Positions 45,558-55,876 are shown, numbered from the stretch's first letter. The stretch is DNA of 64,000 bases from an uncultured Clostridia bacterium (GCA_934270565.1 CAKQPR010000005.1:41087-105086), one strand, 5' to 3'. Numbers and translations: made by a program. Notes: generated by a model not told the origin, from the letters alone.

Positions 45558-47516
45558 TTCCGTCTGGCGGTCGGTGAACGTTTCGGGAGTCGAATAGACG
45601 TGCGGCATATTGTACCGCGAAAATAAAACCTGTTTCCTGTTTTCGGGGGCTATACCGTCTCCCGCAAGCAGGATTTTTTTATTCTTGTTAAGCTCGTTAA
45701 GGTCTATCGAGGCTTTTACGATACCGTTCGGTACGTCAAAGTTTGATTTATCGCCGATAAGAAGGAAGATTTCCTTACATATTTTAGCCGGCGTCGTTCC
45801 TCCCGCAACGTTGTTCGGAAGAAGCTTGTCGGTTGCGTTAATTCTGACGGCGACTGTGTATTTCGGCGAATAAGCGATGCAATAAGCGTCCGTGTTGCCG
45901 TCTTTCGTTCCCGCAGTACCTGTTTTCGCGGCTATGTTTTTCCCTGCGTATCCGACTTGTCTGGCTGTGCCGCGAGCGGCGCAATTGCTTAGCATGTCGG
46001 TAATAAGATAGCAGGTTTCGGGGGATAAAACCCGATGATTGCACGGGAACGCGGTGTAAATCGGTCTGTTGTTATTGTCCGAAACTTCGGTGACGAAATG
46101 CGGGGTTTTGTGAGTGCCGCCGTCGCGAAAAACCGAATATGCTTCGCATAGCGCGGGAAGAGAGACTCCGTTTTCCATACTGCCTAGCGCGAGCGCGAGC
46201 GAATTGTCGTTTGCCGAAAATTCGATGCCCGATCGCGAACATATCGATTTTCCGTTTTCGATCCCGACTGCGTCGAGAAGTTTGACGGCGGGTATGTTCA
46301 ACGATTTAACAAGGCTGTTTTCAACGTCCGTCCAGCCGTAATATTTGTCGTTGTAGTTTTTAGGCGACCAGTTGCCGAACGAGGCGGGCTCGTCAAGCAC
46401 GGGCGTACACGGATACACAATGCTTCGTTCTAATGCCGGCGCATAGCAAAGCAGAGGTTTCAGCGTTGAAGCGGGTTGTCTTTTTTCGAACGAAACGTCG
46501 TTTTTTGCGGTCGAAACGTAAGAAACGAATTTTCCGTTGCCGTCGAGTATAACAACCGAAATTGCGCCCCCGCAAGACGTTTTGTAAGAAGCGACGATTT
46601 TCTCGATTTTTGTTTGAAGGGTGGAATCGTAAGCAGTCTTAACCGTAAGTTTTTTTGTTATAAGTTCGTCGCGATCGAGTCCCGTGTTTTTGCATAGTTC
46701 CGCAATGCATGCGTTCAGAAATTGATTTTGAGTGATATCCGCTTCGGAAATAACGAGGTCTTCCGCTTTTGCCTTGTCGCGTTCTGTTTCGTCGATGAAA
46801 CCGCATTCGCACATTTTATTCAGAACCAGATTGCGGCGAGCCTTACACCTTTCGGGGTGGGTGACGGGATCGTATACGGCAGGGCTGTTGATTATACCGG
46901 CGAGGGCGGCAGTTTCCGAAAGCGAAAGGTCTTTCGCGTTTTTACCGAAATAGGTCCGCGCCGCGCCGTCTATACCGTATGCGTTATTGCCGAAATATAG
47001 CATTCCGAGATACGCTTCGAGAATCTGTTCTTTGTTTACCTTTCGCTCGAGATCACGGGCAATTCTGATTTCCTGAATTTTTCGCGACAGCGTTTTGTCT
47101 GTTTTGAGGTGCGTGTTTTTTACGAGTTGTTGCGTTATCGTCGAAGCGCCTTCTTTGAACGACCCTGCGATTATGTTTCTGGTTGCCGCGCCGATCATTC
47201 GGTACGGGTCTATTCCTCTGTGGGAATAGAAGCGTTTGTCCTCGATGGCGATAAAAGCGGCGGGAACGTAAGACGGAAGGCTTTCGAGCGTGACGGCAGA
47301 GCGACGATCTAAACCGTCGGAATTGATTTTTTTGCCGTCTTTATCCGTGAAAACGAGAGAGCTTTCGGTTATCGTGATTCTTGTTATATCGAGTTCGGCG
47401 AACCCGCGCACGGGAATTCTCGGTTCAAGCAGAAGCGCGAGGGTGAAAGCGGAGGCGAACGCGACCCCGAAACAGCCGATTACTGTATATTTTATAATTT
47501 TTTTCAGCCTTTTCAT
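45510..47516 (-). CDS. Class A penicillin-binding protein (PBP1A-like)
   Basis: Bifunctional peptidoglycan synthase anchored by one N-terminal helix (about 10-30). Glycosyltransferase motifs are IEDKRFYSHRGIDP and GASTITQQLVKN. The transpeptidase has the serine motif ASTLKPLLCY, a SNC in place of SxN, and AAKTGTAGT. 668 residues, without a long C-terminal tail. It is the only minus-strand gene between 1 and 57 kb. Its stop lies 48 bp inside thiI. No clear Shine-Dalgarno precedes the ATG. Confidence 0.93.
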   Translation of the reverse strand: MKRLKKIIKYTVIGCFGVAFASAFTLALLLEPRIPVRGFAELDITRITITESSLVFTDKDGKKINSDGLDRRSAVTLESLPSYVPAAFIAIEDKRFYSHRGIDPYRMIGAATRNIIAGSFKEGASTITQQLVKNTHLKTDKTLSRKIQEIRIARDLERKVNKEQILEAYLGMLYFGNNAYGIDGAARTYFGKNAKDLSLSETAALAGIINSPAVYDPVTHPERCKARRNLVLNKMCECGFIDETERDKAKAEDLVISEADITQNQFLNACIAELCKNTGLDRDELITKKLTVKTAYDSTLQTKIEKIVASYKTSCGGAISVVILDGNGKFVSYVSTAKNDVSFEKRQPASTLKPLLCYAPALERSIVYPCTPVLDEPASFGNWSPKNYNDKYYGWTDVENSLVKSLNIPAVKLLDAVGIENGKSICSRSGIEFSANDNSLALALGSMENGVSLPALCEAYSVFRDGGTHKTPHFVTEVSDNNNRPIYTAFPCNHRVLSPETCYLITDMLSNCAARGTARQVGYAGKNIAAKTGTAGTKDGNTDAYCIAYSPKYTVAVRINATDKLLPNNVAGGTTPAKICKEIFLLIGDKSNFDVPNGIVKASIDLNELNKNKKILLAGDGIAPENRKQVLFSRYNMPHVYSTPETFTDRQTELDDFYNFEIIDRFFD

Positions 47517-47569
47517 TGCTTATAGTATCTGCATTTTTAAGCAAAAAACGCTATCCGTCGCGTTTTTAC

Positions 47570-47598
47570 TGTACATTTTCGTCAAAATGTTTTATAAT
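47570..47598 (+). promoter_or_regulatory. Promoter for miaB-mutSL-miaA
   Basis: TGTACA (47570-47575), 17-bp spacer, perfect TATAAT (47593-47598). It sits in the divergent region after the penicillin-binding protein start. Confidence 0.6.
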
Positions 47599-47614
47599 GT
47601 TATGCGGAGGCTTT

Positions 47615-48925
47615 ATGCGCAAAACATACTTTGTGAATACATACGGTTGCCAGATGAACGTGCACGAGTCCGAAAAGCTCGCGGGAATACTCGAAAGCAA
47701 GGGTTACGAGCCGGCGAAAGAGCTTGAGGCGGCAGACGTGATAGTTTTCAATACCTGTTGCGTTCGTGAGACTGCCGAAACGCGTATTCTCGGCAACCTC
47801 GGAATAGTTAAGAAGATAAAAGAGAAAAGGCCGGACGTTGTTGTTGCGGTCTGCGGTTGTATGACTCAGAATGACGGCGCGGAGGAAAGACTGAAAAAGC
47901 GTTGCCCGTTTATAAACATAATTTTCGGAACGCACAACGTTCATAAATTCGGAGAGTACCTCGACGATCTGAATTTTGAAAAGTACCACGGCGAGGTGTG
48001 GGATAGCGAGGGAGGGATTGTGGAAAACGTTCCCGTGTCCCGTTCGAGCGGTGTGAATGCTTGGGTGAACATAATGTACGGCTGTAACAACTTTTGCTCG
48101 TACTGTATCGTTCCCTATGTGCGCGGAAGAGAGCGAAGCCGCGACGAAAACATTATTCTTTCGGACGTTAAAAAGCTTGTTTCGGAAGGGTATAAAGAAA
48201 TTACTTTGCTCGGACAGAACGTAAATTCTTACGGAAACGACCTTGCCGACCCGAACGTCAATTTTGCTTCGCTTCTCGATAAGGTGGCGAATATTGACGG
48301 CGATTTCAGGGTTAAGTTTATGACTTCGCACCCCAAAGATCTGTCGGAGGACGTCGTGAGGGTAATTGCCGCGAGCGATAAACTTGCCGACTATATTCAT
48401 CTTCCCATTCAGGCGGGGAGCGATCGCGTGCTTAAGTTGATGAATCGTAAATATACGCAGTCCGATTATCTGAAAAAGATCGACGTTATAAGAAAATATA
48501 TACCGAATGTGGGGCTTTCGAGTGATATAATGGTCGGTTTTCCTACCGAAACGGAAGAAGATTTCCTCGAAACTCTGAAAGTCGTGGAACGCGTCGGATA
48601 TAACAATCTGTTTACGTTTATATATTCGCGGCGGTCGGGTACGCCTGCAGATAAAATGGAGCAGGTTCAGCAAGCGGTTAAAAAGGAGCGTATAAAGAGG
48701 CTTATCGATCTTCAGTTCGGACTCGGGAACGAACAAGCCAGGCAGTGCGTCGGTAAGACGTATCGCGTGCTGTGCGACGAGTGGAGTAACGGGAGGGGGA
48801 AAGGCAGATCGTCTTGCGAAAAAACGATTTATTTCGATTGCCCCGAGAATGTTTACGGAAAATTTTTGAACGTAAAAGTAACTGCGACGAAAAACAACAG
48901 ACTTAAAGGCGAGGTGGACGAATAA
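47615..48925 (+). CDS. miaB: tRNA-2-methylthio-N6-dimethylallyladenosine synthase MiaB
   Basis: Radical-SAM methylthiotransferase. N-terminal domain begins RKTYFVNTYGCQMNVHESE. The radical-SAM cluster is GCNNFCSYCIVPYVRGRERS, and a TRAM domain ends the protein. 436 residues. The ATG at 47615 follows CGGAGG; a longer frame from 47516 covers the promoter. It adds the thiomethyl group to the product of MiaA, encoded 4.6 kb downstream in the same string. Confidence 0.96.
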   Translation: MRKTYFVNTYGCQMNVHESEKLAGILESKGYEPAKELEAADVIVFNTCCVRETAETRILGNLGIVKKIKEKRPDVVVAVCGCMTQNDGAEERLKKRCPFINIIFGTHNVHKFGEYLDDLNFEKYHGEVWDSEGGIVENVPVSRSSGVNAWVNIMYGCNNFCSYCIVPYVRGRERSRDENIILSDVKKLVSEGYKEITLLGQNVNSYGNDLADPNVNFASLLDKVANIDGDFRVKFMTSHPKDLSEDVVRVIAASDKLADYIHLPIQAGSDRVLKLMNRKYTQSDYLKKIDVIRKYIPNVGLSSDIMVGFPTETEEDFLETLKVVERVGYNNLFTFIYSRRSGTPADKMEQVQQAVKKERIKRLIDLQFGLGNEQARQCVGKTYRVLCDEWSNGRGKGRSSCEKTIYFDCPENVYGKFLNVKVTATKNNRLKGEVDE

Positions 48926-51510
48926 TGGCTTTGTCTCCGATGATGCAACAATATATAAACATAAAAGAAAAGTATAAAGATACGATACTTTTGTATCGTC
49001 TCGGAGACTTTTACGAAATGTTTTTCGACGATGCCGTGACCGCCAGCCGTGTTCTCGAGCTTACTCTTACGGGCAGAGATTGCGGGCTTGCCGAGCGTGC
49101 GCCCATGTGCGGAGTACCGTACCATGCGGTGGATTCTTACGTTGCGAAACTTATCGACAACGGTTATAAGGTTGCGATTTGCGAGCAAACGACTAAGCCC
49201 GGTGAGCAAAAGGGCATTGTCGAGCGTAAAATTGTGCGCGAAATCACGCCTGGGACTAAAATCGACGAAGAAATGCTTGTCGATAACAGAAACAACTACC
49301 TGATGTCGATTTACCTCGAAGACGGGAAAGTCGGCGTTTCGTGGGTCGATATTTCTACCGGCGAATTAAATCACGTTCAGTTTGACGCGCAGATTCAGCT
49401 TCATCTTAACGAGCTTCTTGCACGGGTTGCTCCGTCGGAAATCATCTGCAACGGAGAAATGATGAATAAAGCGACCGATTTGTCGATTGTGAAATTCGGC
49501 GGTGTGTGCCCGTTTACGCTATATAACGAAAGCGCTTTCGAGTACGAAAACGCGCTTGAATCGGTGAAAAACAATATGCGTGAGTGGAAAAGCGTTACCG
49601 ATCGCAAGCTTTGCGTGAGTTCGGCGGGCGCGCTTCTGACTTACCTTGTAACAACGCAGAAACGAACTCTCGGATATTTGTCGCATTCCGAACTTGACTC
49701 CGAAAACGATTGTCTCGGGATTGATGCGAACGCGAGAAAAACGCTCGAACTTGTTCCGTCGGGCGGCGACAAAAGCCGCGTTAACCTCTACGGTTTTATG
49801 AATCATACGTCCACTAATATGGGCGCGCGTATGCTTCGGAAATGGATTGAAAAACCGTCGCGCGATTATTCGGAAATCAATGCAAGGCTTGACGCGATTA
49901 CTTATTTTTGCAAGAATAAAGCCGCGGCTGACGAGCTTGTAGACGATTTAAAAGACGTTCGGGATATCGAGCGCTTTGCGACGCGCGCTTCATACGGAAA
50001 TATGAGCCCTAAAGATTGCCGTGCGATGGGCGATTCTCTTTTTGCTTTGTCCGAAAAGGTTGTTCCGCGGGCTAAAGCTTGCGAGAACGCGTATGTGCGC
50101 GGGCTTATGGAAAAAATCAGTGATTTTTCGGGGCTTGCGGCGCTTATTCGTGCGGCTGTTTCCGCTTCGCCTGCGGCGGTCGTTCGCGAAGGCGGTGTGA
50201 TAAACGACGGTTTCGATAAGGATCTTGACGGCTACCGCGATATTCAGCGAGATTCGAAGTCCATATTGAAACGTATGGAGGAAACCGAAAAAGAGCAGAC
50301 GGGAATAAAAAATCTTCGCATTGCGTATAACCGTGTGTTCGGTTATTATATTGAAGTTTCGAAAACTCAGACCGAGCTTGTGCCTTACAGGTATATTCGT
50401 CGGCAGACGGTTGCAAACGGCGAAAGGTACGTTACGGAAGAGCTTAAAGACCTCGAATCGAAAATTCTTAACGCCGAAGAATATGCAAAAGCTCGCGAGC
50501 AGCAGCTTTTCGACGGTGTTGTGGCAAAGATAAAAGAGTGTGTTGACGATATACTGTCTTCTGCAAAATCGATTGCGGCGCTCGATTGCGTTTTGTCTTT
50601 ATGGCAGGTTTCGTGCCTGCGCGGATATGTTCGTCCGGAAATCGGGCAAGACGTGGAAGAAATTAAGATTGTTGAGGGCAGACACCCCGTTGTCGAAAAC
50701 CTTATCGGTTTTGATTCGTTTGTTCCGAACGATACGCTTATGAACGATGCGACCGACAGAATCGTTCTGATCACGGGTCCGAATATGGCGGGTAAAAGCG
50801 TGTATATGCGGCAGGTCGCGCTTATCGCCATAATGGCGCATATCGGTTGTTACGTGCCCGCCAAAGCCGCGCGCATTTGTCCGATCGACAAAATATTTAC
50901 AAGAGTCGGGGCTAGCGACGATCTTTCGACCGGAAGAAGTACATTTATGGTTGAAATGAGCGAGGTTTCGTCGATACTCGATAACGCAACCGACAAAAGT
51001 CTGATACTTCTGGACGAAATCGGGCGCGGAACGTCTACTTTCGACGGGCTCAGCATAGCTTGGGCAATTATCGATTATCTGACGGCGACGCTTAAAGCGA
51101 AAACCTTGTTTTCTACGCACTATCACGAGCTTACCGAGCTTGAAGGTGTAAACGACGGGCTTAAAAATTATAAAATGACCGTGCGCGAGTTTAAGGGAAA
51201 TATAATATTCGTGCGAAAACTTATGCGGGGAAGCGCTAATCGCAGTTTCGGTATAGAGGTTGCGGGGCTTGCGGGGCTTCCCGAACAGATATTGACAAAA
51301 GCTAAGGAGATTTTGAAAAAGTTGGAAAAGTCGGACGTTGCCCGCAAAGAAAAAGAGCAGTCTAATTATCAGCTTTCGATTTTCAGCGATAATTCGAACC
51401 GTGAAATAATTTCGATAATCCGTGATCTCGATATCGAAAATTTAACTCCGAGAAAAGCTTTGGACGTATTATACGATCTCAGGGAGAAACTTGACAATGA
51501 CCAGAATTAA
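48925..51510 (+). CDS. mutS: DNA mismatch repair protein MutS
   Basis: 861 residues. The mismatch-reading motif is YRLGDFYEMFFDDA near the start. Walker A is TGPNMAGKSVYMRQ and the later motif is STFMVEMSEVSSIL, with LILLDEIGRGTSTFDG as Walker B. Start overlaps the miaB stop by one base. The mutS-mutL pair is intact. Confidence 0.97.
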   Translation: MALSPMMQQYINIKEKYKDTILLYRLGDFYEMFFDDAVTASRVLELTLTGRDCGLAERAPMCGVPYHAVDSYVAKLIDNGYKVAICEQTTKPGEQKGIVERKIVREITPGTKIDEEMLVDNRNNYLMSIYLEDGKVGVSWVDISTGELNHVQFDAQIQLHLNELLARVAPSEIICNGEMMNKATDLSIVKFGGVCPFTLYNESAFEYENALESVKNNMREWKSVTDRKLCVSSAGALLTYLVTTQKRTLGYLSHSELDSENDCLGIDANARKTLELVPSGGDKSRVNLYGFMNHTSTNMGARMLRKWIEKPSRDYSEINARLDAITYFCKNKAAADELVDDLKDVRDIERFATRASYGNMSPKDCRAMGDSLFALSEKVVPRAKACENAYVRGLMEKISDFSGLAALIRAAVSASPAAVVREGGVINDGFDKDLDGYRDIQRDSKSILKRMEETEKEQTGIKNLRIAYNRVFGYYIEVSKTQTELVPYRYIRRQTVANGERYVTEELKDLESKILNAEEYAKAREQQLFDGVVAKIKECVDDILSSAKSIAALDCVLSLWQVSCLRGYVRPEIGQDVEEIKIVEGRHPVVENLIGFDSFVPNDTLMNDATDRIVLITGPNMAGKSVYMRQVALIAIMAHIGCYVPAKAARICPIDKIFTRVGASDDLSTGRSTFMVEMSEVSSILDNATDKSLILLDEIGRGTSTFDGLSIAWAIIDYLTATLKAKTLFSTHYHELTELEGVNDGLKNYKMTVREFKGNIIFVRKLMRGSANRSFGIEVAGLAGLPEQILTKAKEILKKLEKSDVARKEKEQSNYQLSIFSDNSNREIISIIRDLDIENLTPRKALDVLYDLREKLDNDQN

Positions 51511-53518
51511 CGTACTTGATAAAAGTGTATTTAACCGTATTGCCGCCGGTGAGGTGGTTGAACGGCCCGCTTCTATTGTAAAGGAGTTGGTTGAAAACTC
51601 GATAGATGCCGGTGCTAAGCATATAAAAATAGCTGTTGAAGGCGGCGGTGTAAAATCGATTTATGTTTCCGACGACGGTAAAGGAATTTCGCCCGATAGC
51701 GTAAAAACGGCGTTCTTACCGCATGCGACGAGTAAGATCAGCAAGGTCGAAGATCTGGATTCTATATCGACTCTCGGTTTCAGGGGTGAGGCGCTTCCGA
51801 GTATCGCTTCGGTTGCAACCGTGACAATGATAACGAGGGTGGACGGTGCGGACGTCGGAATGCGATATGTGCTCGATAACGGCGTTGAAACGGATTTCGG
51901 CGAGGTAGGTGCGCCTTACGGCACTTCTGTTTCTGTTGAAAATCTGTTTGCGAGAATTCCTGCCAGAAGAAAATTTTTGCAGAAAGAGAGTGTGGAGGAG
52001 AACGCCGTAACTGCATGCGTCTCTAAATTTATACTTGCAAATCCGAACGTGTCGTTTGAATACACGGCAAACGGCAAAACGGTTTATTTTTCGGATGGGG
52101 ACGGTGTTGAAAGTGCGATAAATACGATTTACGGAAAGGAATATCTTTCAAACACGCTATACGTGCATAGTAATATATCTGACATAGTACTATGCGGATA
52201 TATAAATAAACCTGCATATACCAAGCATTCGAGACAATTTCAGACGTTGATTGTAAACGGGCGCTACGTTCAATGCGACGAAATATCGTATACTGTTTTC
52301 GGTTGTTATCAAAAATATCTGATGAAAAGGCAGTATCCTACTTACGTGCTTTATCTGAATCTGCCGTGCGATCTTGTTGACGTAAACGTTCATCCAAGCA
52401 AAACGGAGGTTCGGTTTGCGGTTGTCGGTATCATAAAGAAGTTAATTTCCGACACGATAAAAGAGCAGGTTCTCAGCGAGGTTGCCATTCCCAAGGAGAT
52501 TACGGACGGAGCTAAAGACGAAGAAATATTCGATTTTTTCAAAGCTCAACGTGAACAAACTTATCGTGAAGATAATGCGGTTGCGGCTCGGCGCGATGTT
52601 TTTGAAGATACGTTCTCGCTGAATCCTCGAATTGCGCCCGATGTAAATTCAGATACGCCGATCGTCAAAGCCGAAAGAGAAAATACAGGTTGTGTAGATA
52701 AAGCACCTACGGGCAGTCATTCTACCGACAATCATATAGATAGCAGCGTGCTCGATTTGCCGTCGCTTGAAACTGTGGCAAGCAAAGACGAGGATCTTCA
52801 TTCCTTGAAATTCGAAGAAAGTTCGTCTGTATTTGCGAGAAACGAAACGCTTGCTAACGTAATAAACTCACTTGATTTAAAGAGTGTTGATAACGGGTTC
52901 GGAAGCGTGGATAAACTTTCCCGCGGCGAACAATCCGAACTGCCGATAAATATCCCCGCAAAGCTTGTGGGTAAGCTCTTTAATACTTATTTGATTATCG
53001 AACAAGGAAACGATACTTATTTAATTGATCAGCACGCCGCGCACGAAAAAATTCTTTTCGACAACCTTATGAAGCAGTTTGAGAACAGCGCGATAGCCGT
53101 TCAGAAAATGCTTGTTCCGTACGAATTCAAAGTTTCGCCCGTTGAAGTCGATATTCTGGTCGATAATCTAGATAAACTTAAACAAGCCGGTTTTATCGTA
53201 AAACGTAAAAACTCCGATAAATTCGAGCTTTCGGCTGTGCCCGCATCGTGTTCGGCAATCAACGTCCAGACGTTCGTTTCGGACTTTTTATCGGAAATTA
53301 AAGGAAATGTGGTTTCACACGACTTGCTTGCTTCCGTTATGCAAGCCGCTTGCAAAGCCGCGGTAAAAGGCGAGGACGATCTGAACGAAAGTGAGATCGA
53401 GGCGCTTCTTTCCGAAATTTCGCAGAATGTTTCCGAATTGTTCTGTCCGCACGGCAGACCTATTTCTGTGAAAATCAGCAGAAACGAAATCGAAAAATGG
53501 TTCAAACGCCTTGTATGA
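51497..53518 (+). CDS. mutL: DNA mismatch repair protein MutL
   Basis: GHKL ATPase plus C-terminal endonuclease. ATPase motifs are AGEVVERPASIVKELVENS, DDGKGI and GFRGEALPSIASVA. The endonuclease motif DQHAAHEKILFDNL (about residue 511) differs from the usual DQHAxxERxxYE by Asp for the last Glu. The second metal motif is CPHGRP. A variable linker covers about 330-480. The ATG at 51497 has better spacing to AGGGAG than the TTG at 51491. Degenerate halves of the 18-bp palindrome occur at 52165-52196. Confidence 0.95.
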   Translation: MTRINVLDKSVFNRIAAGEVVERPASIVKELVENSIDAGAKHIKIAVEGGGVKSIYVSDDGKGISPDSVKTAFLPHATSKISKVEDLDSISTLGFRGEALPSIASVATVTMITRVDGADVGMRYVLDNGVETDFGEVGAPYGTSVSVENLFARIPARRKFLQKESVEENAVTACVSKFILANPNVSFEYTANGKTVYFSDGDGVESAINTIYGKEYLSNTLYVHSNISDIVLCGYINKPAYTKHSRQFQTLIVNGRYVQCDEISYTVFGCYQKYLMKRQYPTYVLYLNLPCDLVDVNVHPSKTEVRFAVVGIIKKLISDTIKEQVLSEVAIPKEITDGAKDEEIFDFFKAQREQTYREDNAVAARRDVFEDTFSLNPRIAPDVNSDTPIVKAERENTGCVDKAPTGSHSTDNHIDSSVLDLPSLETVASKDEDLHSLKFEESSSVFARNETLANVINSLDLKSVDNGFGSVDKLSRGEQSELPINIPAKLVGKLFNTYLIIEQGNDTYLIDQHAAHEKILFDNLMKQFENSAIAVQKMLVPYEFKVSPVEVDILVDNLDKLKQAGFIVKRKNSDKFELSAVPASCSAINVQTFVSDFLSEIKGNVVSHDLLASVMQAACKAAVKGEDDLNESEIEALLSEISQNVSELFCPHGRPISVKISRNEIEKWFKRLV

Positions 53519-54444
53519 AACGTAAAATCATAATTATATCGGGTCCGACCGCAATAGGGAAATCCGATCTTGCCGTGAAGCTTGCAAAACGGTTTAACGG
53601 CGAGGTGGTTGGCGCGGATTCGATGCAGATCTATAAGGGAATGAACATCGGAACGGGAAAAATCACTTCGAAAGAAGCCGACGGGATAATACACCGTTTA
53701 ATCGATATAATAAATCCCGACGAGTCTTATTCCGCAGGCAAATTCGTTGAAGATGCCGAGCGTGAAATTGCCGATGTCCCGAGTGAAAAGTTGCCGATTG
53801 TTGTGGGTGGAACGGGTCTTTATATAAACGCTCTGATCAACGGAATGAATTTGTCCGGAGCTGAGGCAAATCTTGAAATTCGCAATAAATGGAAGGGTGC
53901 AGTTGCAGAAAAAGGTCTGGATTATGTGTATGGCAAGTTGGTTGAAATTGATCCGAAATCTGCCGAAAAAATCCAAAAAACAGATGAAAAACGCATAATA
54001 CGAGCGCTTGAGATTTATGAAACTACGGGAAAACCGAAAAGTCTTACGTCAACGTCGGGCGACTGTAAGTTCGATTATCTGTTTATAATACTTACCGCGC
54101 CGCGGGATCTGTTGTACAGCCGAATAAATGCGCGGGTTCAAAAAATGTTTGACTGCGGATTTATAAAAGAAGTTTCGGGATTGACGGATTACGACGGTTG
54201 TCAAAGTATGCAGGCTATCGGTTATAAACAGATTCTTGAATGTTTAAAGTCGGGTTCGGTAAACAATGAGCAAATCGGTTTACTTGTGGAAGACGTTCGG
54301 AAACTATCGAGAAATTACGCAAAAAGACAGTTGACTTTTCTGCGCGGGATACGTTCGCCGCGAAAATGTTATATCGATTTTGATAAAACGGACGTAGCGT
54401 TCGACCTTGTCGATTGCTTTTTGAAAGAGGAGAATTTAAAATGA
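53515..54444 (+). CDS. miaA: tRNA dimethylallyltransferase MiaA
   Basis: Adds dimethylallyl to A37 of tRNA. P-loop is SGPTAIGKSDLAVKLA; then GADSMQIYKGMNIGTGK and VVGGTGLYINALI. 309 residues. Starts at 53515 overlapping the mutL TGA and overlaps the next gene by 4 bp. Confidence 0.96.
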   Translation: MKRKIIIISGPTAIGKSDLAVKLAKRFNGEVVGADSMQIYKGMNIGTGKITSKEADGIIHRLIDIINPDESYSAGKFVEDAEREIADVPSEKLPIVVGGTGLYINALINGMNLSGAEANLEIRNKWKGAVAEKGLDYVYGKLVEIDPKSAEKIQKTDEKRIIRALEIYETTGKPKSLTSTSGDCKFDYLFIILTAPRDLLYSRINARVQKMFDCGFIKEVSGLTDYDGCQSMQAIGYKQILECLKSGSVNNEQIGLLVEDVRKLSRNYAKRQLTFLRGIRSPRKCYIDFDKTDVAFDLVDCFLKEENLK

Positions 54445-55661
54445 ATAAAAACGAAGCGTGGGAGCTTATAAGTGGGGCGGAGAATAAGCTTGCGAAACGG
54501 TTTAAAGAAATAGAAGATGCGGCGCTATTCAATCAGGAAAAAGTCCTTAATGCGTTTCGGAACAGCAATGTAGAGTTGCGGCATTTTGCTTCGACGACGG
54601 GCTACGGGCATGACGATATAGGTAAAAACACGTTAAGTCGAGTATTTGCGGATGCGTTCGGGGCTGAAAGTGCGCTTGTTTCGCCGTTGATCACAAGCGG
54701 TACGCACGCGATTTCCGCAACATTGTTCGGAATGCTTCGTAGCGGCGATTTGCTTTTTTCCGTGACGGGCAATCCGTATGATACGCTTATGGATACTATA
54801 AGCGGCGGAGACGGTTCGCTCAAAGATTTCGGAATCGATTTTAAATGCGTCGATATGCTTGGCGATGACGTGAATTACGGAGAAATCGAAAAATCGCTCA
54901 GAAAGCTTAAACCGTCGGTTTTATATATCCAGCGCTCGCGCGGATACAACTGGCGTAAGGCTCTTACGGTTGAAAAAATCAGTGAAATAATTAAATTTCT
55001 ACGGAATTTTTCAAACGCTCCGATTGTTGTCGATAACTGCTACGGCGAGTTTACCGATACTATTGAGCCGACCGAGGTTGGGGCGAATGTGATAGTGGGG
55101 TCGCTGATCAAAAATGCGGGCGGCGGGCTTGCGCCTACGGGAGGCTATATTGCCGGCGATAAGGCATACGTCGATAAAATAGCGAATCGTCTTACTGCAC
55201 CCGGGATAGGTTTTGAAAACGGTTCTTACGCGTATGGTTATCAATATTTTTATCAGGGATTTTTTATGGCTCCGCATACGGTTGAGCAGGCGCTGAAATC
55301 TTCGGCACTTTTTAGTTGTGTGCTCGAAGGGCTTGGGTACGAGGTGACGCCGCGCTACAGTGAAAAACAAAGCGATATTGTGACGTCGATAAAATTCGGA
55401 GATCTCGATAAGCTTATAGAGTTCTGTAAGGCGATACAGTACAATTCTCCGATAGATAGCGGGGTGGTTCCTGAACCATGGGAAATGGCAGGATATGACG
55501 ATAAAGTGATTATGGCGGCTGGGGCGTTTGTGCAGGGTGCGTCCATTGAGCTGAGTGCCGACGCTCCGATAAGAACACCCTATATTGCTTATTTGCAGGG
55601 GTCTTTGACTTATGAACATGCGAAAATCGCACTTGCCGATGTGTTAACGAAAATTTGTTGA
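54441..55661 (+). CDS. Methionine gamma-lyase family PLP protein (YnbB-like)
   Basis: 406 residues, Cys/Met-metabolism PLP fold often annotated as aluminium-resistance protein. The PLP lysine is likely in IVGSLIKNAGGGLAPTGGYI. Other conserved parts are HFASTTGYGHDDIG and VVDNCYGEFTDTIEP. Follows miaA with a 4-bp overlap, as in Bacillus (miaA-hfq-ynbB area). Function in the cell is uncertain. It is followed by the palindrome-rich AT stretch. Confidence 0.85.
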   Translation: MNKNEAWELISGAENKLAKRFKEIEDAALFNQEKVLNAFRNSNVELRHFASTTGYGHDDIGKNTLSRVFADAFGAESALVSPLITSGTHAISATLFGMLRSGDLLFSVTGNPYDTLMDTISGGDGSLKDFGIDFKCVDMLGDDVNYGEIEKSLRKLKPSVLYIQRSRGYNWRKALTVEKISEIIKFLRNFSNAPIVVDNCYGEFTDTIEPTEVGANVIVGSLIKNAGGGLAPTGGYIAGDKAYVDKIANRLTAPGIGFENGSYAYGYQYFYQGFFMAPHTVEQALKSSALFSCVLEGLGYEVTPRYSEKQSDIVTSIKFGDLDKLIEFCKAIQYNSPIDSGVVPEPWEMAGYDDKVIMAAGAFVQGASIELSADAPIRTPYIAYLQGSLTYEHAKIALADVLTKIC

Positions 55662-55693
55662 TTTTCATTCAAAAATTAGAGAAAAAAGAAGCA

Positions 55694-55729
55694 AAACAAC
55701 GTTTGCATAGTACTATGCAAACGTTGTTT
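55694..55729. repeat. 18-bp palindrome copy 3, within a 36-bp perfect palindrome
   Basis: The core TTGCATAGTACTATGCAA is at 55703-55720. Nine complementary bases extend it on each side (AAACAACGT and ACGTTGTTT), giving a gapless 36-bp inverted repeat. It begins 33 bp after a stop codon but has no T-run, so it is not a classical terminator. Confidence 0.9.
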
Positions 55730-55849
55730 AAGTGCTAATAAAGTTGATTGTGTGTGATTATTATAAAATAATCGGGAGATATAGCAATTTTATAAATAGT
55801 TTAGGTGTTTTATCTATACAATTATATGTTTCTACACCACATATAAATA

Positions 55850-55876
55850 AATCTACATAATGCACATATCGAAAGT
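55850..55876 (-). other. dif-like Xer recombination site (candidate)
   Basis: Read on the minus strand, the arms are ACTTTCGATAT and TTATGTAGATT, around a 5-bp centre GTGCA. The Bacillus subtilis dif arms are ACTTCCTAGAA and TTATGTAAACT. That is 7 of 11 and 9 of 11 matches. The usual centre is 6 bp, so one base is missing or the arms are offset. The site lies 434 bp upstream of a Xer-type gene. Confidence 0.35.

Noticed and set aside
52165..52196. A further copy of the 18-bp palindrome in mutL
   Set aside because: Only halves (GCATAGTA and TAGTACTATGC) are present and the encoded segment aligns normally with MutL. Kept only as a degenerate or chance match.
55694..55729. The 36-bp palindrome as an intrinsic terminator
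   Set aside because: No T-tract follows and the palindrome has no loop bases, so termination cannot be claimed from sequence.
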